Positions 28,940-38,461 of a DNA stretch of 64,000 nt are shown piece by piece. Each line of letters begins with the position of its first letter. Position 1 is the first letter of the stretch. Source of the stretch: Candidatus Poribacteria bacterium (GTDB taxonomy: Bacteria; Poribacteria; WGA-4E; WGA-3G); assembly GCA_028818705.1 (NCBI GenBank), contig JAPPNJ010000011.1, forward strand, positions 26,464 through 90,463. Reading direction: 5' to 3'. The notes below the pieces were generated by a model. The model ran no database searches, was not told the origin of the DNA, and saw only the letters and a program-made list of their open reading frames with translations. The translations under genes were made by a program, and so were the position numbers.

Positions 28940-31648
28940 ATGCAACGCGCAGATATAACAAATTCAAAGGTGATTGGGGATAGTTATAGCACTCCTAAAT
29001 TTGCTAACGTCCGGCACGGCAAACAGATCGATGAGATGCTGAACCGGGATAGGCAAATCAACCCACACTGGCACAGTTTCATACAGGCACTTGATACGCT
29101 CGGACTCCCAGAGATGGAATCTCGACACGCGGAGGTTCAGCGGCTGCTGCGTGAGAACGGGGTCACCTACGTCGTACACGGCGAACAGCAAGGGCATCGC
29201 CCGTGGGAATTGGATCCCATCCCACTGATTATCTCGAATATGGATTGGGAAGCTATCTCTGCTGGACTGACACAGCGTGCGGAACTGCTAAACCTCATCT
29301 TGAAGGACCTCTATGGGGAAAGAACGCTAATTAAAGATGGGTTGATACCGCCAGAAGTGGTTTATGCACACGCGGGCTTCCTACACGCCTGTGTCAGGTT
29401 CACACCACCCGGATTCCCATTCCTTTTGAACTACGCTGCCGATTTGGCGAGAGGATCCGACGGTAGAATATGGGTACTTGCTGATCGAACACAAGCACCA
29501 TCAGGTGCCGGCTACGCACTTGAAAACCGTACAGCACTTGCCCGCGCACTGCCAAACCTTTTTGGTGAAGTTGGTGTTCATCGACTCTCCTTCTTCTTCC
29601 GCGCGCTACAGAACAGCATCCTGGACATGCAATACCAACTCGAAAGCGCTACTCGTATTGCACGACACCAAACAGACAACCCACACGTCGTTGTGCTGAC
29701 TCCCGGCCCGCTTAACGAAACCTATTTTGAACACGCCTACCTTGCAAGCTATCTCGGTTACACGTTGGTACAAGGCGACGACTTGACCGTGTGGGATGGA
29801 CGCGTTTGGTTGAAATCACTTGACGGCTTACGACCCGTCGATATTATTCTGCGCCGAGTTGACGACACTTTCTGTGACCCGTTAGAGCTTCGACAAGACT
29901 CACGCCTCGGTGTCGCTGGGTTGTTGGAAGCGATTCGACAAGGCAATGTAATTGTGATAAACCCACCCGGTAGCAGCGTTTTGGAAAATCCGGGCTTAAT
30001 GCCGTTCCTACCTAATATCTCACAACATCTAATAGGGGAAGACTTGCGACTCCCTTCTGTTGCTACGTGGTGGTGCGGGCAACCTAAACAACGAGACTAT
30101 GTCCTCGCGAATCTTCAGCATTTGGTCATCAAACCCATCCATCGCCGACCGGGGGAACGTCCGCTATTTGGAACCGAGCTGAGTAGTTCTCAACGCGAAA
30201 CACTCCGTTCCCAAATTATTGCTGAACCACATCTCTATATCGGGCAGGAACATGTCCACCTTTCCACAACCCCTTCACTCATTGAAGGCAAACTTGAACC
30301 ACGGCGCGCAATCCTGCGGAGCTTCTTATTTAGAGAAAAAGAGGGATACGTCGTGATGCCGGGTGGACTCACCCGATGCACAAGTGAAAAAGGCGAACTG
30401 ACCATCTCAATTCAAGATGGCGGCATTAGTAAAGATACTTGGGTCCTCGCGCCTGAACCAGAACCGCATATCAGTTTATGGCAACAGCGCATAGGACGGA
30501 TACAAACCGTAGATGCATCTGAGGGACTTTCAAGCCGAGCCGCCGAAAACCTATTTTGGGTTGGACGCTATGCCGAACGCGCCGAAGGACAAGCACGTCT
30601 ACTGCGGATTATGCTCGATAAAGCCAAAATGGGGAAGATGGGTTTAGAAACTTCGCGCTTAGGACGTGTGTCACCCGCAAGACTCTTCACTGAGACCCTT
30701 GGAGAAGACACCAGAGAGGTATCCGAGCTCACTTATCTATGTAGTATGCTCCGCTCTCTGACCGGATTAACCTCCTCACACCCGGGTTTCGCAAACAACA
30801 GCGAACAATCTTTAGAGAACGAACTTCTTTCGATCATGCTCGACACAGAAAATAGTGCGAGTTTAGTGTCAACACTTCAAGCACTCGTAAGTGCCGCATA
30901 CGCAGTCAGGGACCGCTGGTCTACTGATACCTGGCGCGTTATGAACAGCATTGAAAACTTATGTACAACACTTGAAAAGAGCATTCCCGAAGATCAAGAC
31001 ACAGGTGTACAGATATTAACAGATTTCGTGTTGCGAGAGACGGAATTGGCTTCACTCGACCAACTTATGATTTTTCTCGCAGCGTTGAGCGGACTGAACG
31101 CCGAAAGTATGACACAGACAATCGGTTGGATTAGTTTGGATATAGGACGGCGTATTGAGCGCGCCCTCCTTCTCATTGTGCTGTGTCGTTCAAGCCTCGT
31201 CGCTGTGAAAGACGACTGGATCGAGGATCTGCTGCTTGAATCCGTACTCGCTGCCTCTGAAAGTCTAATCACTTATCGGAGTCGATACCGCTCAGCACTT
31301 CATTTTCCAACGGTACTCGAGCTGCTACTCCTTGACGAAGACAATCCACGCTCGCTTCTCTATCAGCTCAAACGACTTGAAGAACAGATCAGTGTGCTAC
31401 CCAGAGAAAAACTCGGTTATCGGCTTAGCGAAGAAGAACAACTTATTTTGGAAGCTTTAACCCAACTCCAACTTTCTAACACTCTTGATCTTGCCGAGCA
31501 CGCCGAGCACACAACACAACGGAGAGGCTTAGAAAAACTCCTGGTTCGCCTTGCACAAATACTGGTCGATATTTCTGACGTACTGACCCAGACGTATTTC
31601 AGTCATGTCCAAAGACCTCATCAACTAATTACAACAAACAGCAATTAG
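28940..31648 (+). CDS. Circularly permuted ATP-grasp / alpha-E fusion protein
   Basis: N-terminal ATP-grasp (GAGYALENRTALARALPNLFGE..GGLTRCTSEKGELTISIQDGGISKDTWVLAPE), then SSRAAENLFWVGRYAERAEGQARLLRIML. Confidence 0.92.
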   Translation: MQRADITNSKVIGDSYSTPKFANVRHGKQIDEMLNRDRQINPHWHSFIQALDTLGLPEMESRHAEVQRLLRENGVTYVVHGEQQGHRPWELDPIPLIISNMDWEAISAGLTQRAELLNLILKDLYGERTLIKDGLIPPEVVYAHAGFLHACVRFTPPGFPFLLNYAADLARGSDGRIWVLADRTQAPSGAGYALENRTALARALPNLFGEVGVHRLSFFFRALQNSILDMQYQLESATRIARHQTDNPHVVVLTPGPLNETYFEHAYLASYLGYTLVQGDDLTVWDGRVWLKSLDGLRPVDIILRRVDDTFCDPLELRQDSRLGVAGLLEAIRQGNVIVINPPGSSVLENPGLMPFLPNISQHLIGEDLRLPSVATWWCGQPKQRDYVLANLQHLVIKPIHRRPGERPLFGTELSSSQRETLRSQIIAEPHLYIGQEHVHLSTTPSLIEGKLEPRRAILRSFLFREKEGYVVMPGGLTRCTSEKGELTISIQDGGISKDTWVLAPEPEPHISLWQQRIGRIQTVDASEGLSSRAAENLFWVGRYAERAEGQARLLRIMLDKAKMGKMGLETSRLGRVSPARLFTETLGEDTREVSELTYLCSMLRSLTGLTSSHPGFANNSEQSLENELLSIMLDTENSASLVSTLQALVSAAYAVRDRWSTDTWRVMNSIENLCTTLEKSIPEDQDTGVQILTDFVLRETELASLDQLMIFLAALSGLNAESMTQTIGWISLDIGRRIERALLLIVLCRSSLVAVKDDWIEDLLLESVLAASESLITYRSRYRSALHFPTVLELLLLDEDNPRSLLYQLKRLEEQISVLPREKLGYRLSEEEQLILEALTQLQLSNTLDLAEHAEHTTQRRGLEKLLVRLAQILVDISDVLTQTYFSHVQRPHQLITTNSN

Positions 31649-31742
31649 TAATCGGTGAATGGCTATCGGCTATTGGAAAACTGCAGGAAGAAATTCTAAT
31701 TCCCGATTGCTAACCGCTAATCGCTAACCACCAACAACTACC

Positions 31743-32624
31743 ATGAATTATAAGATTACTCACAAAACTGAATACAATTATACTCATCCGGTGAACCTCT
31801 GTTACAATGAAGCACGTTTGACCCCGCGCAATTTCACAGACCAAGTGTGTCGCAACAGCCAATTCGTCGTCGAACCCGAACCCAAAGAGTGCCGAGAACG
31901 TCAGGACTTTTTCGGAAACACCGTCTACTATTTCACAATCCAACAACCTCACAACCAACTCACTGTTACAGTTACAAGCCATGTCGATGTCAAAGGCAGA
32001 GAAAGACAACGAAACTTCGCTGAGCATTTGGCGTGGGAAGAAACTCATCGGCAGCTACACACAGATTCAGATCCAGAAATCCTGGAGATGCGACAATATA
32101 TTCTCAACTCCGCCATGATTCCGGCTATGCCTGAACTTCGCGCTTATGCTGAAAAGTCCTTTCCGAAAGGGTGTCCGCTACTGGAAGCCGTCGAAGATTT
32201 GACCACTCGTCTCTACGCCGACTTTACCTACGATCCAGGCTTCACAACAATCGCTACACCGCTTGCAGATGTAATAAGATACCGTCGAGGCGTTTGTCAA
32301 GACTTCGCGCATCTCGGCATCGGCTGCCTACGCGCTATGGGACTCGCTGCCCGTTACGTTAGCGGCTATATCGAAACAGATCCACCGCCCGATCAAGAAC
32401 CGTTAGCAGGTGCTGATGCATCCCACGCTTGGTTTTCCGTCTATCTCCCACAACTCGGCTGGATAGATTTCGACCCAACCAACAACCAAATACCAACTGA
32501 TCGACATATCACTATCGCTTGGGGCAGAGATTACACAGATGTAACACCGCTCAAAGGTGTCGTTTTCGGCAGTGGCACACATGCATTATTCGTGGCAGTC
32601 GATTGTGAGCGGATTTCCGAGTGA
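31743..32624 (+). CDS. Transglutaminase-like family protein
   Basis: YKITHKTEYNYTHPVNLCYNEARLTPR; RGVCQDFAHLGIGCLRAMGLAARYVSGYIET; DASHAWFSVYLPQLGWIDFDPTN. Confidence 0.92.
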   Translation: MNYKITHKTEYNYTHPVNLCYNEARLTPRNFTDQVCRNSQFVVEPEPKECRERQDFFGNTVYYFTIQQPHNQLTVTVTSHVDVKGRERQRNFAEHLAWEETHRQLHTDSDPEILEMRQYILNSAMIPAMPELRAYAEKSFPKGCPLLEAVEDLTTRLYADFTYDPGFTTIATPLADVIRYRRGVCQDFAHLGIGCLRAMGLAARYVSGYIETDPPPDQEPLAGADASHAWFSVYLPQLGWIDFDPTNNQIPTDRHITIAWGRDYTDVTPLKGVVFGSGTHALFVAVDCERISE

Positions 32625-32861
32625 AAGCAGACTTTCATGTAGACGCTGGGAGTATTTCTATACAAAGCGTATAGTTAAAAAACGTTATAAGGTTGGACAT
32701 CAATCTTTGGTGGAGAGGATGAGACTTGAGATCGCAAACACCCTTGTTAATATAGGGGTCCCACCCCAGTCTCCTCCTGTTACTGGGAAGGAAAATCTGG
32801 CAAACAGTGGGAATCCTTTAAGAATCTTCACGCCTTAACTTGGAAGTATGTCAACTGTGCG

Positions 32862-33752
32862 TTATTCCCTGATAAACAACGCACCTTCTTGCGTCGCACA
32901 TATAAGTTTTTCACCATCTGGGGAAAATGTTAACACTTGAATGATACCCTCTTGGACCGGAAACGTTGATATAAGCTCTTTGGTATCCACACGCCATAAT
33001 TGCAGATAACGATCTCTTCCACCACTTGCGAGAATATCACCATCATTGGAAAATGCCAAATCAGTGATCGAGTCGGTATGCGCTCTTAAATTAGCGAGTA
33101 GGCGTTGGCTGTCCAAATCCCACAGCCGAACAAGGGTATCTGAACCACCTGTCGCCAGCACCTCACCATTGGCGGAAAATGCCAGTGCCAAAACGAGACC
33201 ATCATGTGCTGAGAAAGATGTCGAAATCCCCCCTGTCTCGACTTCCCACAATCGAATGCGCCCGTCAGCACTCCCACTCGCAAGCGTTGCCCCATCCGGG
33301 GAAAATGCCAAACTTCTAACGCGCCCGGGATTTTCATTCGAGGAGGCGAGCAACCTTTCCGTGCGAGGATCCCAATTCGGGAGCGGAATACCATCAGGCG
33401 ACGAAGATGCCAATGCCTGCACCAAATTGGAATCTCCCGCCAGCGTTAGCACTTCGCGCGCTATCTCCGTATCCCACAATCGGAGCGTATTGTCTTCGCT
33501 TCCGCTTGCAAGCAGAGAGTTATCCGGCGCAAATGCCAATGCGCGAATCTTTTCTGTATAACCAGAAAGCATCGCAAATTGCGCGCCACTGGCTACATCG
33601 TATATCCAGATACGCCCATCACCGCCCGCAGCGAGTCGCGTGCCGTCTGGTGAAAACGCGAGATCTGTCACCTGCTTCTTGTCCAGCCTTGACTTGAGTC
33701 CCGGCGGCAATTCAGATTGGATGCAGTTCTGGAACAATGCCGTTTTTTTCAT
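32862..33752 (-). CDS. WD40 repeat protein
   Basis: Repeated VTDLAFSPDGTRLAAGGDGRIWIYD / ALAFAPDNSLLASGSEDNTLRLWD / SLAFSPDGATLASGSADGRIRLWE units. Confidence 0.93.
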   Translation of the reverse strand: MKKTALFQNCIQSELPPGLKSRLDKKQVTDLAFSPDGTRLAAGGDGRIWIYDVASGAQFAMLSGYTEKIRALAFAPDNSLLASGSEDNTLRLWDTEIAREVLTLAGDSNLVQALASSSPDGIPLPNWDPRTERLLASSNENPGRVRSLAFSPDGATLASGSADGRIRLWEVETGGISTSFSAHDGLVLALAFSANGEVLATGGSDTLVRLWDLDSQRLLANLRAHTDSITDLAFSNDGDILASGGRDRYLQLWRVDTKELISTFPVQEGIIQVLTFSPDGEKLICATQEGALFIRE

Positions 33753-33775
33753 AATAACCTCTCCTAATCACCAAT

Positions 33776-34801
33776 CTAATCCGAGGTCCAATCTAAAACA
33801 ACCCCTGTATACACATTCGGTTCATTGAGGAGACCATCGTAAGCCTGCTTAATCTGCTTGGGTTTGAGCCGATGAGAAATTAAAGGTTCAACTTGTAGCT
33901 GTCCACGCGCCATCCAGTCAAAAATGGTCTGCTGTTTACTCCATTGTGAAGTTCGATTGCCGACATCAGGATACATCGGAACACACCATTCTAACGCCCC
34001 ACGAATGGTAATCCATCGCAGATGGGTTTCGGAGAGAAGATCTGTCAGATCGCCAGGGACTGAGACCCGCGGTGTACCGAGGATAATGATTTGTCCGTGA
34101 CTCGCGGTAGCACGCAGTGCCTGCATAACTACGCCACTATGCCCAACGGCATCAACGGTAATATTGCCGAGATCGCCATTCGTAATTTCCTGAATCTGTG
34201 CTTGTGCTTCGTCAGCATCGCCACCGACAGTGCGCGCAATGCCACACCGCTGCGCGAGCACCCGTCTTTCTGCTACCGGATCCACACCGATAACACGGCA
34301 TCCATGAATCCGAAACATCTGTGACACTAAATTCCCGACGAGACCTAATCCGAAAACAACAACCCACGGGTTCGTGCCAATCTCACCAACAACAATTGCA
34401 GTCATTGCAACGCCAGCCATCCGCGATGCAGCAACAACAGCTGGATCCACCGCTTCTCTAACTGGGGCAACCAGGCGGTCTTGTGAATACTGAATCGTCG
34501 AGGCGTGTCGTCCGTATGTGAAGACCCGATCACCGGGTGCCGCACGCGTAACGTCTGCACCAACCTCACGGACGATACCGACATTCGCATAACCGGAACG
34601 CCACGGATACTCACACCATTCCCCCTTCTGAAAAACTTTCGGTTCCCTTCCAGTATAATTTGCGAGCTCTGTTCCGCTACTGATAAATGTGTATTCCGTG
34701 TCTACCAGAAGCTCATTGGAAGCGAGATCTCGGGTGTCTATTTCGGCAGTTTGCAACTCCACTTGATTCTGACCGGTTACAACGACTTCTCTTATTCTCA
34801 T
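33776..34801 (-). CDS. Zinc-binding alcohol dehydrogenase-like (MDR family) protein
   Basis: VTGQNQVELQTAEI; WRSGYANVGIVREVGADVTRAAPGDRVFTYG; VVVFGLGLVGNLVSQMFRIHGCRVIGVD. Confidence 0.85.
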   Translation of the reverse strand: MRIREVVVTGQNQVELQTAEIDTRDLASNELLVDTEYTFISSGTELANYTGREPKVFQKGEWCEYPWRSGYANVGIVREVGADVTRAAPGDRVFTYGRHASTIQYSQDRLVAPVREAVDPAVVAASRMAGVAMTAIVVGEIGTNPWVVVFGLGLVGNLVSQMFRIHGCRVIGVDPVAERRVLAQRCGIARTVGGDADEAQAQIQEITNGDLGNITVDAVGHSGVVMQALRATASHGQIIILGTPRVSVPGDLTDLLSETHLRWITIRGALEWCVPMYPDVGNRTSQWSKQQTIFDWMARGQLQVEPLISHRLKPKQIKQAYDGLLNEPNVYTGVVLDWTSD

Positions 34802-35133
34802 GATGGACCTTTTTTTTCTAATTCCTTTAGCTCTTCTTGTTTAATCTTGTGAATCAGTGCCCGCATTCGTATGAATTTCACAAGCCCAAAGAAAAAGGTT
34901 ACAATACCCAATAAAATAAAGATAAAACCTATCAACTCAACGATAAAAGGAATCTCTGAACTGAGTATTTTGAGATGTACGAAGGTTAAACCCGCAACGA
35001 ACAGTGTTAGTGCCGTGCGGATATACGCGAGGAAAGTTCGCTCGTTCGCAAGGATGGTCCGGTCAGCCGCGAGATGATCTCGTAAGATAAGCTGATCCTC
35101 TAAACCTGTGTAAGGTCTTGATTCATCTTTCAT
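34798..35133 (-). CDS. DUF202 family membrane protein
   Basis: LAADRTILANERTFLAYIRTALTLFVAGLTFVHL; two TM helices; overlaps the ADH by 4 bp. Confidence 0.85.
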   Translation of the reverse strand: MKDESRPYTGLEDQLILRDHLAADRTILANERTFLAYIRTALTLFVAGLTFVHLKILSSEIPFIVELIGFIFILLGIVTFFFGLVKFIRMRALIHKIKQEELKELEKKGPS

Positions 35134-35151
35134 GCGTGACTTCCCTGCTGC

Positions 35152-35517
35152 CTAAAAGAAAAAATTTAAAATAATAACACCAGCGAGCCATCCATAGAGC
35201 GTCCACATGCAGCGCAGCCTTCTCGCTATTTTTCGGTATTCGGCTGTATAGCACGCCGGATTTTGGAAATAGAACACCAGCCGCTTCGACGATGACAAAT
35301 CTATGTTGGGTGTTAAAACACTTACAACGATAGCACTTACAGCCAACAAGACAATGTTGACTGCTGGTACAATGCTAAGAATCATACCGAATACTGTCCA
35401 GCGCCACCTTGAAACACTTTGCGATGCGTCCGTCCGTGCCATACAGATTACCGATGCAGATGGCATCCTTGTTTTAGGGTCCATGCATGACATCCATACT
35501 GGTGCACGCGGCACCAT
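35152..35517 (-). CDS. Hypothetical small membrane protein
   Basis: Hydrophobic segments IVPAVNIVLLAVSAIVVSVL and LYGWLAGVIILNFFF, next to the DUF202 gene; N-terminal part doubtful. Confidence 0.35.
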   Translation of the reverse strand: MVPRAPVWMSCMDPKTRMPSASVICMARTDASQSVSRWRWTVFGMILSIVPAVNIVLLAVSAIVVSVLTPNIDLSSSKRLVFYFQNPACYTAEYRKIARRLRCMWTLYGWLAGVIILNFFF

Positions 35518-35564
35518 TGCCTCAAGATTTTACATTATGCAAACGTCTCGACAGGCGGCACAAA

Positions 35565-36041
35565 CTACCCTTTGTAGCGTAGATTTTTCCCGTTATCAGG
35601 ACCATCCTGATGCCATACCCAAACATCTCGGAAGTACGCCTGTTTTTCAGGAGGCAAACCCTCAATTACATCTAACGGAACTGACGGTCTGTGAAACTGA
35701 CATCCAACGAAATTATAAGAATTAAAGACTGCTATTCGCGGTCGATCTGGATTTGTCCACGCAACGCCAGAATGACAGAGGTTTTCCGTGAAAATAATGA
35801 CAGAACCCGGCGGGCAGCTGTACGTCTCAAAGAGCGGAGAATCTGTCTGCCTATGCACTTCAGGGATTCGGAAATTCGCCTTATGGCTTCCGGGCAAGAA
35901 CAAGATATCCCTTGAGATCAAAGATAAATTTTTGCTCTTCAGCCATAACAAATCCTTCCAGCAAACCGTATTTCCGATTGCCTCAAGTATTATATCAAAT
36001 TTCCCGTTTAATTCAAACTGGTTTTTATAGGGAATTATCAA
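35565..36041 (-). pseudogene. PhyH dioxygenase, 5'-truncated remnant
   Basis: C-terminal half only: LFLPGSHKANFRIPEVHRQTDSPLFETYSCPPGSVIIFTENLCHSGVAWTNPDRPRIAVFNSYN; the HxD half is absent. Confidence 0.65.
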
Positions 36042-36383
36042 AACATATAGACCTCTCGGTACACTGCAGAAGACATTCTCACATCAACCGTGAGGCTGGA
36101 AAACCGCACGCTCTCTCAGTCTTAAAGTCATGGCTTCCCTGTTTGTCCACTTCTGATGAGATCCGAGATTTCCTATCTCGCCCTATTATAAATACGCATA
36201 CATCGAAAAAAAGTTGACACTCCTCCGGTGATTTGTCTAAGATAAAAATAAACCCATATCTGTTTTTTTACGGAGAACAGGGACATTCAATCTCAAGAGC
36301 CCTTATGATACCTACACTCAGGAAATTCTCCGTGAATCTATAGAAAACTGAAAACTAAATATCACAGAAAATTTATCATCTTC

Positions 36384-36413
36384 TTGACACCGATGCCCAC
36401 GCTATGCTATACT
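36384..36413 (+). promoter_or_regulatory. Candidate sigma70 promoter (TTGACA-18-TATACT)
   Basis: TTGACA 36384-36389, TATACT 36408-36413, upstream of the 36568 CDS. Confidence 0.5.
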
Positions 36414-36567
36414 AAAAACATGTCACAGATAACACTTTTCGGCACAGCCTGCAAACGAAATCGTGCGACACAAGCACAATTCATCCCTGTCTACATTCAA
36501 CCTGCTCCGAAAAGCGACATCTTGCTTTGAACTTTACTTACAAAAAAGAAATGGAGTAACTCATTTA

Positions 36568-37158
36568 ATGGATTTCCAACAATCATTAGATAGTAAAATC
36601 GCAGATCACAACTTACTCAATCACCCATTCTATCAAGCGTGGAGTGCTGGCGAATTGTCGCTCGTAACACTGCGTTCCTATGCCCGCGAATACGGTGCTT
36701 TCATCTCTACTATACCGCAGGGATGGGAGGCAGTTGATGATGCTGAAATCGCAGCAGAAGAAACCGAACACATCGACTTATGGGCTGACTTCGCTACCGG
36801 TCTCGATACCACTGTTTCTGAAGCACAGATTCCACAGGTGAAATCACTCGTCGAAACGGCAAATGAACTCTTCTCCGAACGCCCGACGGCACTTGGGGCA
36901 CTCTATGCCTTTGAGGCACAGCAACCTGCAACATCACAATCGAAATTGGAGGGTCTGCAGACGTTCTACCAACTCCCGAAAAAAGTAGAACCCTACTTTG
37001 AAACGCACGCCCACAACGAGCATGAAGCGGAAATACTACTTGAGCAAATCGATGAATTGCCACCGGAGTCGCAAGCCATGGTTGTCGAAGCATGTGAACA
37101 GATGAGTGTTGCCTTGTGGAATGCCCTCACAGGAATTCACGATGCGGAATGCGCATGA
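36568..37158 (+). CDS. CADD/PqqC-like heme-oxygenase-fold protein
   Basis: HNLLNHPFYQAWSAGELSLVTLRSYAREYGAFI; EETEHIDLWADFATGL; FETHAHNEHEAEILLEQI (iron-binding-like His/Glu pattern). Start ATG 36568 with GGAG upstream. Confidence 0.75.
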   Translation: MDFQQSLDSKIADHNLLNHPFYQAWSAGELSLVTLRSYAREYGAFISTIPQGWEAVDDAEIAAEETEHIDLWADFATGLDTTVSEAQIPQVKSLVETANELFSERPTALGALYAFEAQQPATSQSKLEGLQTFYQLPKKVEPYFETHAHNEHEAEILLEQIDELPPESQAMVVEACEQMSVALWNALTGIHDAECA

Positions 37159-37528
37159 TACAGTAAAAGCGTATTTTGACGCGCTTATTGCCAGAGATGC
37201 TGAAACCCTCATTGCGATGATGCTGCCTGCCTCCCATTATGTCAAGATCGGCACGGATGCTGATGAAGTCGTTGAAGGCAGCGCAGAAATCGCTGCGTAC
37301 TACCAAGACCATGTCGCAAGCACTGAGGATTTCAGCATCACGTTTATTAACTTCGATGTTCAAGAACGAGACGATGTAGCGTGGTTCTACACGCGCCAAG
37401 TTTGGCATCTCAAATGGCAAGGTACACCAGAGGAATTCGTGATGCGGATGACCGGGGTCTTGGAAAAGATCAACGAATCGTGGAAGTTCGCACAGATCCA
37501 CGCCTCAATCGGTGTTCCAACATCCTAA
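37142..37528 (+). CDS. SnoaL/NTF2-like protein
   Basis: AHDTVKAYFDALIARDAETLIAMM..WFYTRQVWHLKWQGTPEEFVMRMTGVLEKINESWKFAQIHAS. Confidence 0.75.
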   Translation: MRNAHDTVKAYFDALIARDAETLIAMMLPASHYVKIGTDADEVVEGSAEIAAYYQDHVASTEDFSITFINFDVQERDDVAWFYTRQVWHLKWQGTPEEFVMRMTGVLEKINESWKFAQIHASIGVPTS

Positions 37529-37546
37529 TCTCTAACGGAGGGACTC

Positions 37547-38236
37547 TTGCAAATTTCGGCAATCTCTTTTGACGGTGATATGACCTTATGGGATTTCCTA
37601 AAAGTGATGCGTCATTCACTTAAACATACATTGGCGGAGCTGCAAAAACAGCGTCCAACGCAGCGCGTCTTAAACCTGACAATTGATAAAATGATTGCTA
37701 TTCGCGATGAATTTGCGGAAGAGGTAAAGGGAGAAGTCTGGAATTTAGAAGCAATCAGACGAGGCGCATTCGAGCGGACGCTTGAACATGTGGGTTGTCC
37801 AGATAAAGACCTCGCTGCCCATCTGAACGCGATATATCGGAAGCATCGGTTTGAAGATATAGAGTTGTACCCAGATGTCGTTCCGACCTTTGATATTCTG
37901 GCACCGCATTTCAAACTGGGATTGCTCTCGAACGGGAACACCTATCCAGAACGCTGTGGACTTGACGGACGTTTTGATTTTGTTGTTTTTTCTCAAGATG
38001 TTCAGCTCGTAAAACCCGATCCCAGAATCTTTGAGATAACGGTGGAACGCGCAGGCTGTGAACTAACCGAAATGCTACATGTAGGAGACTCCCTTAAAAA
38101 TGATGTGGCTGGTGCGCGGAATGCCGGCGTGCCTTGTGCCTGGCTCAATCGTGAAGGCGTCCCGAACGACACAGCAACGCAACCCAACTATGAGGTCGCT
38201 TCGTTGTCTGAAATCCCTGCGATTTTAGGTCTGTAG
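37547..38236 (+). CDS. HAD family hydrolase
   Basis: ISFDGDMTLWDF, LGLLSNGNTYPE, QLVKPDPRIFEI, LHVGDSLKNDVAGARNAG. Confidence 0.88.
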   Translation: MQISAISFDGDMTLWDFLKVMRHSLKHTLAELQKQRPTQRVLNLTIDKMIAIRDEFAEEVKGEVWNLEAIRRGAFERTLEHVGCPDKDLAAHLNAIYRKHRFEDIELYPDVVPTFDILAPHFKLGLLSNGNTYPERCGLDGRFDFVVFSQDVQLVKPDPRIFEITVERAGCELTEMLHVGDSLKNDVAGARNAGVPCAWLNREGVPNDTATQPNYEVASLSEIPAILGL

Positions 38237-38461
38237 AGGACAAAATTAGGAGTACACTTGTCTCCTGCTGGGGTTAAAGTTAAGGCTAACATTGCTGCTA
38301 TAGACCTGTCGCCTTGCTGGGGCTAAATAGTAGATTGACAAGAAATTTTTCTGTAAACAGATTTCCTTCCCTGTAGTGCTCACGAATAGAAAATTAAATA
38401 GCCCTAATAGAACCCAAAAACACTTTGCATAAAACTACTTCCTTATGGTATCATAATAAAC

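Noticed and set aside
33046-33561. 171-aa ORF on the + strand
   Set aside because: Antisense to WD40 repeats.
35303-35725. 140-aa + strand ORF (IQITDADGILVLGSMHDIHTGARG)
   Set aside because: No recognisable family; overlaps the PhyH remnant and a membrane-protein ORF on the opposite strand.
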